From: Nematostella vectensis
Lineage: Eukaryota > Cnidaria > Anthozoa > Actiniaria > Edwardsiidae
Assembly: GCF_932526225.1 (NCBI RefSeq)
Contig: NC_064036.1
Span: 4,967,519 to 5,031,518, forward strand
Direction of reading: 5' to 3'
DNA: 64,000 nucleotides
A program made the position numbers and the translations under genes. Of this stretch, positions 10,501 to 22,660 are shown piece by piece. The notes beneath the pieces were generated by a model, which saw nothing but the letters and a program-made list of their open reading frames with translations, had not been told where the DNA came from and did no database searches. Within the stretch, counting starts at the first letter, position 1, and each line of letters begins with the position of its first letter.

Positions 10501-10671
10501 GCAAATTGAGTCTAAATTCACTCCAGCGTGAACAAATTCCGTGCACTCTACGAAGACTCATTTGTGACAACTTGAGAAAGCCCTCTGCCTGCGTCTCTCA
10601 CGCTCTATTTCCGCAGAGGGAAGACGGTGAGAACTCGCAATACAAGACAATCAACTTGCGAGTTTATCACC
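7571..10671. other. Intergenic region between the two convertase-related genes
   Basis: AT-rich sequence. I checked it for subtilisin-type catalytic motifs (DDG, HGT, GTSA) that could complete the upstream prodomain gene and saw none. Only short random ORFs and a small tandem repeat are present. Confidence 0.5.
7955..8050. repeat. 22-base tandem repeat
   Basis: About four and a half copies of a unit like TTCCCAAAATATTCGCGTTTTG, nearly identical. Units are contiguous without unique spacers, so this is a minisatellite rather than a CRISPR-type array. Confidence 0.85.
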
Positions 10672-13600
10672 ATGAAAATAATAGCTATTTTTATTTTTGT
10701 TTTGGTGTTTGTTGGTTTAAGTCTGCAGTTAGATGAAGAATTTTTAAACGATGAGTATAATGATGACGATAGCGAGTTTACGAATTCATGGGCCGTTGAA
10801 TTAGACTCGGATGACGAAGAGCTTGCTAAAGAAGTAGCGAGGAAGCATGGGTTTAAGTACGCTGGTAAGATCGGCGGGCTGCCAGGCCATTTCCATCTAT
10901 ATCGAGACGAGCACGATGGAGAAGACTCCAAACGAGGAGGAATAGTCTACCCTGAGCTGAAAGAGCATCAGAACGTGAAATGGCATGAGCAGCAGCGTAC
11001 GCTCTCCCTCCACAAGAGAAGCCTGAGCGTCAAACGCGTCGTGCCGAACTTCTATAATGACCCTATGCTACAAGACCAGTGGTACCTAAAGAGTTTTGGT
11101 CGAAACGGGGTACCTATGAATAATGACATGAAAGTTATGGACGCTTGGGCAGATGGTTATACTGGGAAAGGCATTGTTGTTACAGTTATGGATGATGGCT
11201 TGGATCACACAAATGATGACCTAAAACATTATGACCCGAAAGCAAGTTTAAACTTGAACGGCGCAACCAATGGCGATACCACCGGGAAGGATCCTATACC
11301 TAGAGACGAACCCGATCAGTACCACGGAACCAAGTGCGCAGGGGAGATAGGAGCTAAGTCTAATAATGGGTTTTGTGGAGTTGGTGTAGCACCTGACGTG
11401 AACCTGGGAGCAATTCGAATGCTGGATGGAAAAGTAACGGGTATGACCGAAGGGCATGCATTTTCACATAATCCTCAATATGTGGACATCTACAGCGCCT
11501 CCTGGGGCCCTAAGGATAATGGTAAAACCCTGGCAGGTCCTTCAAGTCTCGGCCGCAAAGCTTTAGAACACGGAGTCAAACGGGGAAGAAACGGTGAGTG
11601 CAATATATGATTAAATGGTATTTGGGTACAGTGTATACGCCGTGGTACAGTGAAGTTTTAGTTATTTACTCGACACATCACAAGGTCATAGATTCTTAGA
11701 TTCTCAGCTGTATTGATGATTAATTGTAACAGCCTTCTGTCATAACAATTTGCGCCTTCCAAACAAGTCCCAATGCCCTGTCGAGCACACCAATAAGCAG
11801 TAATTAATAACTAACTGCAGCAAAATAAGGCTTTACCCCCTATTTTTTTCATGGCCTTATGCGAAGTTATTTTTCTAGATTAGTATAAATCATAGGTTCT
11901 TATGCCTCTGGTACCCCCGGCGCTAAACTCGAAAAATAATCGCCTCATCAACTTTACTGGACTCGGTATGATAATAGCAGCTCCCTACAGCCTTTAACTC
12001 AATATGCTGGGTATTCTATTTCGTTCTGCATGTAATTAACTCTAATTGTCACTAGTGTTTATCAGTCGGGCGATATTTTTTCCCGTTTTAAATGTTTTTG
12101 TTTTATTCTGGATTTAAAATTTTTCTTTTTACGTTAAGGGTAATCTCGAACCATTTAAGGGGTTGTTTTAATGATAAACAATACCATGCGACCACCATAA
12201 CAACTTGAAACGGGAGTCGTGTGAAAGACCCTACTAGATACCACCTGTTCTGTCCACCTCGAAAGATCTTAAGCAGATTGCATCGAAAACGCAAAGAGCT
12301 TGCGCAAATATTGGATTTGCGAAGAGGGCCTTTTTTCTTTTTTATCATCCCTTTTTTATGCTGCGTTTTTAACAACTTTATCCCAGCCAATCGACAGAAA
12401 GTCAACAATTACTAAAGTTTGTTTGTGGCGGAGTTTTTGTGCACTTTAGAACTGCAAACATGTATTTTTGCAAGCTCTGAGACTCGATTAGATTGGTTTG
12501 GTTAGATCACTTGCGTAGGAAGTTGTTCTTTGCTAGATTGTCATTATCTCCTCCATTTCGGCATTTAGACCTTTGTTCGATGTTTTCCGTCGTTTGAGAG
12601 CTTTGTTATAAGATAAATAAATGGCCGTAATAAAGATTCTGCCATGGCGATCAGGGTTAAAATGATCTTCAGATGGTAATCAAGGGGAATAATTTTTCGT
12701 TTGTTACAAATATTGCCCGCGTTCTACCGCAACGTTTCCTCATATTAAAGGCGCCGGGGCCTTTGGATAAAGACCTAAATGAGAAAAAAAAATAGATTTT
12801 TTTTTTCTTTATTAGGCCGATTCAATCTAATTTCAACTGTCTTGGTGCGTTTTATTGACGTCAATTGTACATCGAATGTAAACAGGCAGTGGTGCTAGTA
12901 GTCGTGTGTAAACAATGAAGATTTTCCTTTTTCAACTAGATTTGAAATTGTACACTCTTTGACGATCTTCAGGGCAGGCGTACAGGCCGGTTATTGGCTA
13001 AAGAATTCGTACCGCTTAGATTATCTTACTGTAAGAGCGCTTTACTGCAAAAAAGAGAGACTGCATGAATTATCTTTGCAAGCATTAAGATTTAATTCAT
13101 ATTTTCTTGTATTTCTTATGTATGAAAACCGTTTTTTTTTCTTTTTTCATCTGTGGCTTTTCCTTGCTTTCAACCATCTTTCTTGTATTTTCCTTCTATT
13201 TCATTTCTTGTTTTTCTTTCTATCCTGATAAGCTATTTAAATATAGCTAGGGAAAAAATGTTATTTACTGGAAACCACAGGATTATTTTGATAAAATATC
13301 GCTTAAACACATGCTGGATCCTTTCTCGACTTGACGTTGATTTTTAGCATCTTTTTTTTGTCTTATCTACAAAATCCATGCTTTTCTCTCGTAAAATCCG
13401 TGTTTTTTCAATCGAAATATCGATCGCAGTCGAGGTTTCCTGGGATTAAAGGTTAAAATGCTTATTTACTAATTGCCTCTATGTAGGCTATTCTTTTAAG
13501 GAAACAGCTTACGACATTGGTCGAGATAAATCCTGTTTTTATATTGTCGCCGACTAGACCATTTCGCCACGCGACGTGTGCTAACGAGGTCTCTTATTTC

Positions 13601-16600
13601 CCGAGCTGTTTCTCGCTTTGACTGCATATTCATTGTTAATGGTTAAAGCGTTTGCAAAGACAGTACATATTAAAGTCTCTAGAGTTTTATCTTATGGATA
13701 TGTTATCAAAAATTAACAATATAGTTAATTTCGTATTGTGCGAGAATCGGCGATAACGAATAAGGTGGAACAGTAGAGTTCTTTTAGGAAAATATATTGT
13801 CAAGGCTTTAAAGGCGTCATTAATAGATTAAACGTCTAATGGCATTGCGTTTTCAAATTTCTAATTCCAAATAACAATATTACAAGATCCTACTATAAGA
13901 TCATGGTTATGCTAATGTATGGCTTTTCGTGCCTAGTTCATTTTGCTATCTTCAAATAATGCCGCCCCCACATTCTCATTTCCTCGTGTGGTGTCTTGTT
14001 AGGACAATGATGCCTATTTTCCGTGTTGAAGAGGCTATGGGGCGTTTTTAAGTAGAAAAAGGGGGCACTTCGTTGAATTTCGCTTGGGGTGTCTAACCTG
14101 ATCCCACGTCATGTCCGTTACCAGCCAGAATTTCACTCTTCAGCCATAGTCGAGAGCCCTCATTTTGTGTGGGTAATTTTACATGCATCCTCGGGGACCC
14201 AGGGCGTCGCGGAGTTCGTCACACAGGGAGCGCGGCGCGAGAAAGAAACTCGCATCCCCGAGGGTGTTTCACATGAACATATGTCTCTAATTTCGAAACT
14301 GCTCTTTGACGTATGTCTCAAAGTGGTAGCATTAATGGGTTTTTTTAAAGCATTATGATTCAGCGACGTTTTCTAAGACCAATAAGATATTGTGTATTTT
14401 TGAGAAGAATCCCAAAGAAATCGAGAAATCTTCTTGGCGCATTTGCTTTAATAATTTGCGTCGGCCTCGAAATAGCACCGTGAAAGGTAAAATTGAGAAA
14501 ACGGCGCTGCTTCTGTACCTCATAAGGCTACTTGCTATCGAAAGAGATAGAGCATAAATAATGCTGTCTTTGCCGTATCACTGATTTTTTATTTAAGAAA
14601 TAAATATCACTGATTTTTCATTTAAGAAATAAATATCACTGATTTTTCATTTAAGAAATAAATATCACTGATTTTTCATTTAAGAAATAAAATATTCGTT
14701 TTTTGAAATTCCAAACTAGCTATACATGCATTGGCATTAGTCAAAACGCTAGCGCAATCTATTAGCCATGCAGCTCGGCTACCTTGGTTCACCAAAAACT
14801 GGTAGTCGACTCTGCCAAATTTCTGAAGACTTCTTCAGTACTAAATCAGCATGGAATAGCCGTTCCGTATTCGGTTCGACTGGTTCCGATGTGTATATAG
14901 CTGTATAGAGTACTTTTATCGAGGCTAATTTTCTCGCTATTTTTTAGAGATCCTAGTGTTTCACTGACGTTTCATTATTCTTTTTTACCCAGGGAAAGGT
15001 TCGTTGTATGTGTGGGCAAGCGGAAATGGCGGCGCGTCCTCAGACGACTGCAATTGCGACGGGTACACTTCCAGTATCTACACAATCGCCGTCGGCTCCG
15101 TCAGTGCCGCAGGAGGCTCCACCTTCTACGACGAAAAGTGCCCCTCCACTTTGGCTGTGGTCTACAGTGGAGACAGCGACCTGAGTAGGACAAAACTCGG
15201 AGGAAACCACAAACTGGTCACGACAGGACCGCGTAAGTGAATGGGTGCGGTGCGTTTAAGAATGTGTGACGGAATTGCGGTGTGCACATCACATACGATA
15301 TTCCCTGCTAGTAGAGGCCTATTTCCTCTGTATTTCGCTGGGCTGGTGCTTGCGAGGAAAGGAGACCTCTGTCATGGGTCGAAACTGTTTTCGTTGCGCA
15401 TTCGTGAGCGTTTCTAAGCGACCGCATGACGTGCCAAATCCCGCACTATCGCGCGAAAGCTGTCAATATGCTTTGCATTGGTTTTGTCGCAAATTATGAA
15501 TCAAACTCCGGTTAGTTCTCCTCTTCGAAAAAAGAAAACAAATGTTCAATTTCAATCACCTAAAACATCACTTAAAAGAGTGAACAACAAACGCAGCAAA
15601 GACGAGTTTTGTCTTGTTTGTGGGATAAATTTCAAGACATCTGGGCAGGCGAGTTTCTTCAATGTAAAAATCGTACAGTTGGACTCGAAGAAAATGTTAT
15701 CAAACTGTTTGGTAAACTTAGATCAGCTAATTCCAGAAGAATATGTAAAAGCTGTAAACGGGGGATTGACTAGGTAGTCAAAAGAGAGAAAATTCTGACT
15801 GAAGATAAGGCATTAAGTGGCTTCTTATATAATTCGTCGCGTGATATTTCTACGTAGGACGGCGTTTCGGATGCGGGCTTATTATCCCGCAGCGGATATA
15901 CGATTCACGCATGCGCTAGTCATTGTGGGCTCAAATAGTGACCAGTAAACAATGAACGGAGCATGCACTCTGGATCTCCCCGTCCACGATCGTGAACGGC
16001 GTTTTGATTAAACAAAGTTTCGACCCATGGCAGAGGTCTCTTGTTCTCGCGAACGCACGCCCACAGCAAAATACAGAGAAATAGAGGCCTCTGCTAGCAG
16101 GGAACATGATAAAGAATCAGAGAGACCCGGGATGCAGGGCCGTAGCAGGAGGTGGGGCACTGGGACACGTGCCCCCCCCCCCCCCCCCGAATATTAAAAA
16201 AAAATATATAAGGAAATGACCAGTAGGGGCGTGGCTGTTTCTGTATTCCCCACCACACCCCCATTAGTACGAGGCCTGCTACAGCACTGGGATGGGAAGC
16301 AAATCGACAGGGCGGCGTCTTAGAAAATGGGTGTGGCGAATGGGTTGGCGGAGTACACTTGACACAAGTTGAAAGGAGGAATTCATTGGTGCTGGGGAGG
16401 CAAATAGTGGTGGTTAAGAATGACAATAGAAACAAATAAGAGAATGCCTGTGCTGTACATTAGTGGGCTGAACGGGGCTGACGGGTTGCGCATTTACGTA
16501 TGACACAGGTTGGATGGGTTTGGAGGCAAAAAGATATGTTTGTAAATAAAGGGGGATTGTGTGATAGGTGTTGATGGTGATGATGGTGATGATGATGGTG

Positions 16601-17793
16601 ATGATGATGGTGGGGATTACCGCCTAGCTGTAGCCAGCAGTCGTTATAGACAAAGACGTCAAACGTTTATAGACTTGGGACCACTTCTATTCCAATAATA
16701 GATAGCAACTTGGTGACGTTCCCTAATATTTCTGTGTGCATTTTTATGTATTTGGCATGTCGTATACTTTAATTATTTTTACTGTACATTCTACCTGTTA
16801 TTATATTGGACAAACAATCCCGTCTGGTAATAAAAATGATGTCAATTTTTAGTGGGCTTTATGTTTCTTGTCCTGTTACCATGAAAGGCTTAACCGATTC
16901 CTATTTGTATTGCAGATAACTCGTGCGTGGAACATTTTGGTGGGACGTCAGCAGCTGCTCCTCTTGCCGCCGGAGTCGTTGCCTTGACTCTCCAGGCAAA
17001 CCCTGAGTTGACTTGGCGAGACATGCAGCATTTAATCACACGAAGCACCGACCAACTTCAAAAGGACGACCCTTCATGGAAACGCAACGCAGCGGGTTTT
17101 TTGGTCAGCAACAAGTTTGGATTTGGTCTCCTCAATGCCCACAAGCTAACAACAAATGCATTGAAATGGAAGCGCGTCCCTGATCAAAAAAGGTGCGAAA
17201 TTGAAGGGCCGATTCCTCCAGTGCCTTTAATAAAAAGAAATAAAGAGGTCGTGTTGAGAGTGAGGACGAATGGGTGCGAGGGGTCCGAGAACGCCATCAA
17301 GAGACTAGAGCATGTACAGGCGATCATCACACTGGCTCACCGAAAGCGCGGCGTCTTGAGTATCGATATACGATCGCCTCGTAAGACCGCGAGTAGGCTG
17401 CTGTCGACAAGACCTCTTGATGAGTCTGCTTCTGGGATCAAAAACTGGCCCTTCATGACCGTTCAAATGTGGGGCGAGGACCCAAAGGGAGAGTGGGAAG
17501 TGGTCATCCGCGATAACAGCGAACTGGTCAAGAAAAAAAGGAGCACGCGACGACGATTCCGAAGGTCACTGGACGAGGAGGAAAAAGAGTTGACGGTGAG
17601 TGATGAAGCCAAGGATATAGAAGACGAGGCTTTCATATACGATGTCCCATTCAGACATGAAGTCACTCTTGAAGACGAGAACGACGATGATCAGACGGAC
17701 TATCCACGCGGCGAGGAAGACGAAAGTGATGAGGATGAGAGAATGAGCAGGCTTCAAAAATGGTCTCTTGTGCTGTACGGCACGTCAGAGTAA
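10672..17793 (+). CDS. Proprotein convertase (furin/PC-type subtilisin), three exons, about 679 aa
   Basis: Secretory-pathway serine endoprotease that matures precursors at basic sites. Exons 10672-11593, 14993-15232, 16916-17793; phases 1 and 1 join exactly. Start ATG 10672 (CACCATGAAA) gives a signal peptide (about 1-19). Prodomain about 38-122 ends SLSVKR, the expected autocleavage site; mature chain starts VVPNFYNDP. Catalytic triad: D174 (VMDDG), H218 (YHGTKC), S399 ([10 protein letters not shown]). Oxyanion residue is N319 (WASGNGG), as in furin and PC1 and unlike PC2, which has Asp. The P domain follows, but the usual RGD is RGV, and about 80 acidic and basic residues, including RRRFRR, are inserted between GEWEVVIRD and [11 protein letters not shown]. 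The protein ends just after the P domain, with no Cys-rich region or membrane segment, so it is probably soluble. AATAAA lies at 18337. Confidence 0.9.
14577..14693. repeat. 29-base tandem repeat in convertase intron 1
   Basis: Four nearly identical copies of a unit reading TATCACTGATTTTTCATTTAAG plus AAATAAA. The remainder of the 3.4-kb intron 1 (11594-14992) shows no other recognisable feature. Confidence 0.9.
15301..16105. mobile_element. About 0.8-kb transposon with about 93-base terminal inverted repeats
   Basis: The left arm (15301-15393, starting TTCCCTGCTAGTAGAGGCCT) matches the right arm read backwards (16105-16013, starting TTCCCTGCTAGCAGAGGCCT) over about 93 bases with scattered differences. 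The element lies in convertase intron 2. No transposase is visible; the interior holds one short plus-strand ORF with a Cys-pair motif. A non-autonomous element of some DNA-transposon family is the simplest reading. Confidence 0.8.
15496..15777 (+). CDS. Small basic Cys-pair (zinc-finger-like) ORF inside the TIR element, probably broken
   Basis: The ORF from ATG 15496 (in frame with ATG 15478) encodes a basic, Ser/Lys/Thr-rich N-terminus followed by FCLVCGINF, a CxxC pair. Near 15740 a different plus-strand frame reads RICKSCKRG, a second CxxC pair, and stays open for a while. Together these suggest a four-Cys zinc-binding domain interrupted by a frameshift or an unrecognised splice. It may be a fragment of the transposon's own DNA-binding protein or captured host sequence. 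I cannot name the family. Confidence 0.35.
   Translation: MNQTPVSSPLRKKKTNVQFQSPKTSLKRVNNKRSKDEFCLVCGINFKTSGQASFFNVKIVQLDSKKMLSNCLVNLDQLIPEEYVKAVNGGLTR
16135..16290. mobile_element. CAGGGCCGTAGCAG-type MITE, copy 1
   Basis: Begins CAGGGCCGTAGCAGG and ends GGCCTGCTACAGCACTGG. It contains GGGGCACTGG, a poly-C run, an AATATTAAAA stretch and GGAAATGACCAGTAGGGGCGTGG, all shared with copies near 20214, 45671 and 59188. It is non-coding and lies in convertase intron 2. Confidence 0.75.
16560..16615. repeat. GATGGT microsatellite
   Basis: Short (GATGGT)/(GATGAT) run in convertase intron 2. The rest of this intron is unremarkable. Confidence 0.85.
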
Positions 17794-18758
17794 ATGGTTT
17801 GGAGGTCGTTCTCGTCTAAGTATTAACTGGCCCACTAACGTATTATCTCTTGTATAGTACTTCAAAGAACTACTTTTTCTTGCACCACTATCCTTCGAAA
17901 CACTGATCTAGACTTGTGTCGTCACTTGAACCAAGACTAGCACATGTATTGTCCAACTTTGCTATGAAAACACACACAGTATTGGGGTGAGGAAGAGTTT
18001 GTCTGCATCTAGAGCCCAGTGCAAACAGCGTCAGCATTGCTGAGAAAATTAAACTGCATCATTGTGCAAAGCAATACGGCGCTGTTTGTTTGCCATGTTG
18101 TGAGGTGGTGCGAAATATAATAATTCCCTTGGCCTTCCGATCGAACTAGCAAGGACATGCCAGCAATACTGGGCGATTTTTACGCGCTCGATCTTTTCGT
18201 CCTTGGGTCTGTTTTCTTAGACGAGAACGAATATAATGAATGCGCTTATGGTATGAAAAATTCCTTTTTCTAGTGATAACATCATCAACCTTTTCCAGCG
18301 GTTCTTGTTCACATTTCATTTCACGTGCTAGTATTCAATAAAAGTTAGACCTAAGGCAAAATAACGTACCTCTAGATTTCACTTTTTTTTCTCTGCTAAT
18401 ATACAGTATACCCGAACATCTTCACAGAGGTCAAACAATTAAGGACTCCCCGGAAAAGGTTATAGACAGGAAGAGCCTTAGATTTGTGTACAGTACGACC
18501 TTCCTTAGTCCTCATATTGTTCTGGAAATAGGTGCTTTTTATACAATAAGCTTAACGACGACGTGTCTTTGTCACGCACTCGCTGAAAAATTCGAGTGGC
18601 TTGGCAAAGACACGAAGTAATGAAATGAAAAGTATCAGATATTAATTACTACCAATATATTTTTACACTGATGACATTCTGTGAAAGGGAGGGTAAGTTA
18701 ATGGTTATACCCGAGAGAATGAATTCCCAGGGGACGAAATTTTAGAATTATTTTGTAT

Positions 18759-18903
18759 TAGAGTGGTTTTTCAAAATCCCGTGCAACAAAATGTAGTTGT
18801 TAAAGTGTAATAGTCAAGCCAGAACAAAAAAGAACAAAGAGATTACAGTGTATTAGTACTAAATAAACTAAATAGTATTTCACGGGTTTTTGAAAACCAC
18901 TCT
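18759..18903. mobile_element. 145-base MITE-like inverted repeat element
   Basis: AGAGTGGTTTTTCAAAATCC at the left and GGGTTTTTGAAAACCACTCT at the right are inverted matches of about 24 bases with a non-coding centre. Confidence 0.75.
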
Positions 18904-19675
18904 TTTTCAACGAGTTATTTTATTTGGTTAAATTGTTTTAGATAAAAATCTATGTTATTTCACATAATGGGGGCATAACATTTAAGATAGACATACTGTT
19001 TAGGGCGGTGCAGGTTAATAAAAGGTAATTCGAATATTGTATTTTAAATAGCAACGTGCGCTGACGTGGCCAACTTGACAGTTTGTAAAGTAAACCAATG
19101 AGGATGGGAGAAACGTGCTACCTAACATGAAATAACCAGCGTGGGGAAAATTACACACCAGAACACGATAGAATCTGCATGTCAATCAAAACAGTAAATC
19201 TCACATGCTGACCAACATTCTTAAAACTTGTCATGTAGTCACGGTAGTGTGCATTGCACTATTTATGTCTCAATAAAATGGAATTACTTTTCTTCTAAAT
19301 AAGTTACACTGTTCAAAAGCTTATCACTGATTTCATTCGAAAAGTGATAGCACGCAGTGAAACTATCAGTTGAAAACCTTTAGCCAATCAGAGCACTGGG
19401 ATGGTGTAAATGATATGTTGTATCTCCATTTCCAAGACCTCCATTTCCCTTCTATTCAGGCGCAATATTAAGAGTGTTCGTTTTTACTTTGTGACGTTTT
19501 TTTATGTAGCGTGGTGGTGCGATTAGGTAATGATGTTGGGCAATGAACTGGTAATGGTGTGATAAAAGCTGATGGCGTCTTTTGGTGGTGGTGTAGGGTA
19601 CTACGATTGTTGTTGACGCAGATGTTGATGCTTTGGTAGGTTGATTGTAGTGTTGTGGCGTATTGGGTTGATGGT

Positions 19676-20110
19676 TTGAAGGGTGATGGTGTGGTAGGGT
19701 GATGGTGTGGTAGGGTGATGGTGTGGTAGGGTGATGGTGTGGAAGGGTGATGATGTGGTAGGGTGATGGTGTGGTAGGGTGATGGTGTGGTAGGGTGATG
19801 GTGTGGTAGGGTGAGTGTGTGGAAGGGTGATGGTGTGGAAGGGTGATGGTGTGGAAGGGTGATGGTGTGGTAGGGTGATGGTGTGGTAGGGTGATGGTGT
19901 GGTAGGGTGATGGTGTGGTAGGGTGATGGTGTGGTAGGGTGATGGTGTGGTAGGGTAAGTGTGTGGAAGGGTGATGGTGTGGAAGGGTGATGGTGTGGAA
20001 GGGTGATGGTGTGGTAGGGTGATGGTGTGGTAGGATGGCAGTGTGATAGTGTAGTAAGATGACGGTGCGGTAGGATGGTGGTATGGTAAGATGATGGTGT
20101 GTTAGGGTGA
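19676..20110. repeat. 16-base minisatellite (AGGGTGATGGTGTGGT)n
   Basis: More than 20 copies of a 16-base unit, with TGGA/TGGT variants arranged in a higher-order pattern (blocks with a GAGTGTGTGG or AAGTGTGTGG variant near 19812 and 19959). The long minus-strand Thr/Pro/His-rich ORF here reflects the 16-residue periodicity of this repeat read in frame. Confidence 0.9.
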
Positions 20111-20213
20111 TGGTGTAATAAGATGACGGTGTGTTAGGGTGATGGTGTGGTAGGGTTATGGTATTGTAGAATGATGGTGTGTAATGTGATGGTGTTGTAG
20201 GGTGATAGTTTTG

Positions 20214-20396
20214 TAGGGACGTAGCAGGGGGTTGGGCACTGGGTGCACGTTCCCCCCCCCCTCCCACTAATATTTAAAATTATATGAAAAATAATAAGGA
20301 AATAAGGGCGTGGCTGTGTCCCCCCACCAATATTTTCTTCTTAATGTTTTTGTATAGTGCCCCTCCAATATTTCCAGGCCAGCAACGGCACTGACT
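20214..20396. mobile_element. CAGGGCCGTAGCAG-type MITE, copy 2
   Basis: Begins TAGGGACGTAGCAGGGGGTT, contains GGGCACTGG, a poly-C run, AATATTT, AAGGAAATAAGGGCGTGGCTG, and ends GCCAGCAACGGCACTGA. Its order of motifs is the same as in copies near 16135 and 45671. Confidence 0.75.
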
Positions 20397-20556
20397 AAAC
20401 CCACAATTAGAATAAGGCGTTACCCACAAATGAAATAAACCCACAATTATAATAAGAAGTTACCCACAAATGAAATAAACCCACAATTGTAATAAGAAGT
20501 TACCCACAAATGTTATAAACCCACAATTGCATTAAGAAGTTGCCCACAAATGTAAT
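20396..20556. repeat. About 40-base tandem repeat, four copies
   Basis: Units like AAACCCACAATTATAATAAG plus AAGTTACCCACAAATG, abutting the right end of MITE copy 2. Confidence 0.85.
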
Positions 20557-22660
20557 AACATTTATACATATGTCAAAAATGTAGGCACTGCCTATAAGCA
20601 AAGCACGAATACACGTCGCCCATGACTTCATGACCAGTGACTATTACGAATTAGGTTTCAGGGTCATTTGTGGGCTCTATAGATGGTGTGGTAGGGTGAT
20701 GGCGTGGTGGGATGGGATGGAATTATTGTAGGGTGATGGTATCGTAGAATGATGGCATGAAAGGGGTGGAGTCATTGTAGGGTAATGGTGTTAATGATGA
20801 TGTTGTAGGGCAAGGGTGTGGCAAATGTGGTGGGGCATGGGTGTTTCAGGGCCTTTCCTTGCTGGGTGGAGGGCGAGTATACAATACAATGCACTGCAAT
20901 ACAATAATCCTTGTTTAACGAAGGTAGCATATTAACCGAATTTTAATTCGGTCAAAACAGTTAAAGTTTTCTAAGATATGGCCCTTGTAAGCTTTGTAAG
21001 CACTGTCACTGGGGGTGGTGGTCAATGCCAGAGGGTCTATTGCGTCCCCAATACAATGGTCTTAAGAGAAGGGGGGGGGGGGGGGGGGGGGAAGAGAATA
21101 GCGCCATTTGGCACAGAAATAAGAGGGTACTGAAAAAAAAGAAAAAATATTTTTAGTCGAATGTGTAATTCCTCAAAAGCCTGCTATTACATTTACACAA
21201 AATCAAGATAATTTCATACTCGCGTTGCTCGCTAGCACCATTCGGAATAACATCAATTAAGAAAAACGTGGATGCACTTGTAATTTTAAAACAATCCGAT
21301 ATAGAAATTTTATTTTCTGCTGAGTATCACTCACAGCTAAGGTGGGTCTAGTAAGTAGGTACTTTGAATAAGAATTATTAGACCTTGGATTCACTCTATT
21401 ATAAGCTGTAATTCCCCAACGCGAAGTCAAGTGCTTTCTTTTTACACTACTTTACACTACTGTACGAACAATAAGTTTCCAATTTTTCTTGTCATCTCGT
21501 TTTTCACAGCTTAAAGATTTATAGATTTCAAAAAATGATCAATGGATGTGCGGTTCTGGAAATATCTGTACTTTTCCAGAATTTCATTTTTTTTTCTCTT
21601 TGATTGCAAGAATCACAGAGTTCGAGACCCTGAAACCTTGCCAGTGTGTTCAAACCGAGCAGGTTTTTTTTCAATTCGCTGCATTAAGCTATGATAACGT
21701 TATTTATTATTCATTGCTACTTAAGTTTCAATTGAAACGGCGGCTATATAGGGCTCGTAGCGATTCTACACCTTTTATAAGCATTATTGCTTATACAAAA
21801 AAGAAAATAAATAAACTAATCTTTTGTTTAAAGCTTCTCTTTCTTGATGAAATCTTACAAAGGAGCTGAGAACTTGCCGAATCTACAGGACATTTCCCAA
21901 TACTTAAAACACCAACAAAAATCTCTTTATTTGCATACTGTGTGTTTACTTAATTGCTGTAACCCGTTCATGATCGTTTGTTGCCAAGTAATATCAATCA
22001 GTACTAAAGCAAAGAAACGATTCGTAGCAGCTGCTTTAAGAATTTTATTATATTTAAGCAAGCGCAACTAAATAAAGCCAGATGAGTGGAGCTTTCCTTT
22101 ATGTTTAACCAAACGCAACTAAATACCCCCTAGATGAGTGAAGCTTCTCTTTCGTGAGTCCTTTGTGAACAACTCCTCATTGAGCAGATCCTGCGTGTCA
22201 AGGGTAAGAAGACTTTGTTTCTAAGCAAACAACAAATAGAGAAAAACGTTCTAATTAGAGAACTGAAGATTAAAAGCATCAGAAAATCACACGCGTCAAA
22301 GCCAAAAAAGGACAAAAAGTGGAGGAGAATAGTGAGAAGCAAATTCCGTATAAAACATTTTACATTTGATGGACAATGTATTGGTTGTGAATTGTTTATA
22401 TTAATAGCCGCCGAGAAACTCAAATACACAGTTTACATGGCAAGTGTTACTCTTTTTTATCACATTATATATGTACATACTGGAAACTTGAAGTGCTGGG
22501 CCGATTGATATGAGAACAATCTCGAAAAAAGAAAAGCCTTTTTGTTAAGAGAATAAGTTCCGCCTGTCACTTCAGCATCAAATACCTGAGGAAAAAACAT
22601 ATCCTGAGCGAGTACCAATCACTCACAGTCACAGAAGCGATTGACATTAGTCAACGGTGA

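Larger units (their letters stand above)
17794..22660. other. Repeat-rich intergenic region downstream of the convertase gene
   Basis: Holds the convertase 3' UTR (candidate poly-A signal AATAAA at 18337-18342), a small TIR element, a 16-base minisatellite, a MITE copy, a 40-base tandem repeat and a poly-G run at about 21071-21091. At 22050-22155 a segment of about 53 bases (GCAACTAAATA...GATGAGTG) is duplicated. Short ORFs at 21546-22508 lack recognisable motifs. Confidence 0.5.

Noticed and set aside
14577..14693. Possible CRISPR-like array
   Set aside because: Units are contiguous with no unique spacers, in a eukaryotic intron; it is a plain tandem repeat.
7160..17793. Prodomain gene and convertase as one transcript
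   Set aside because: The convertase has its own signal peptide and prodomain in its first exon; joining the upstream exon would duplicate or break the catalytic domain.
19452..20267. 271-aa Thr/Pro/His-rich minus-strand ORF
   Set aside because: Translation of a 16-base minisatellite; the period of 16 residues is exactly what a 16-base repeat produces.
21546..22508. Three plus-strand ORFs upstream of the GPCR
   Set aside because: No motifs, no splice support, AT-rich composition; considered as a decayed receptor but no transmembrane pattern fits.
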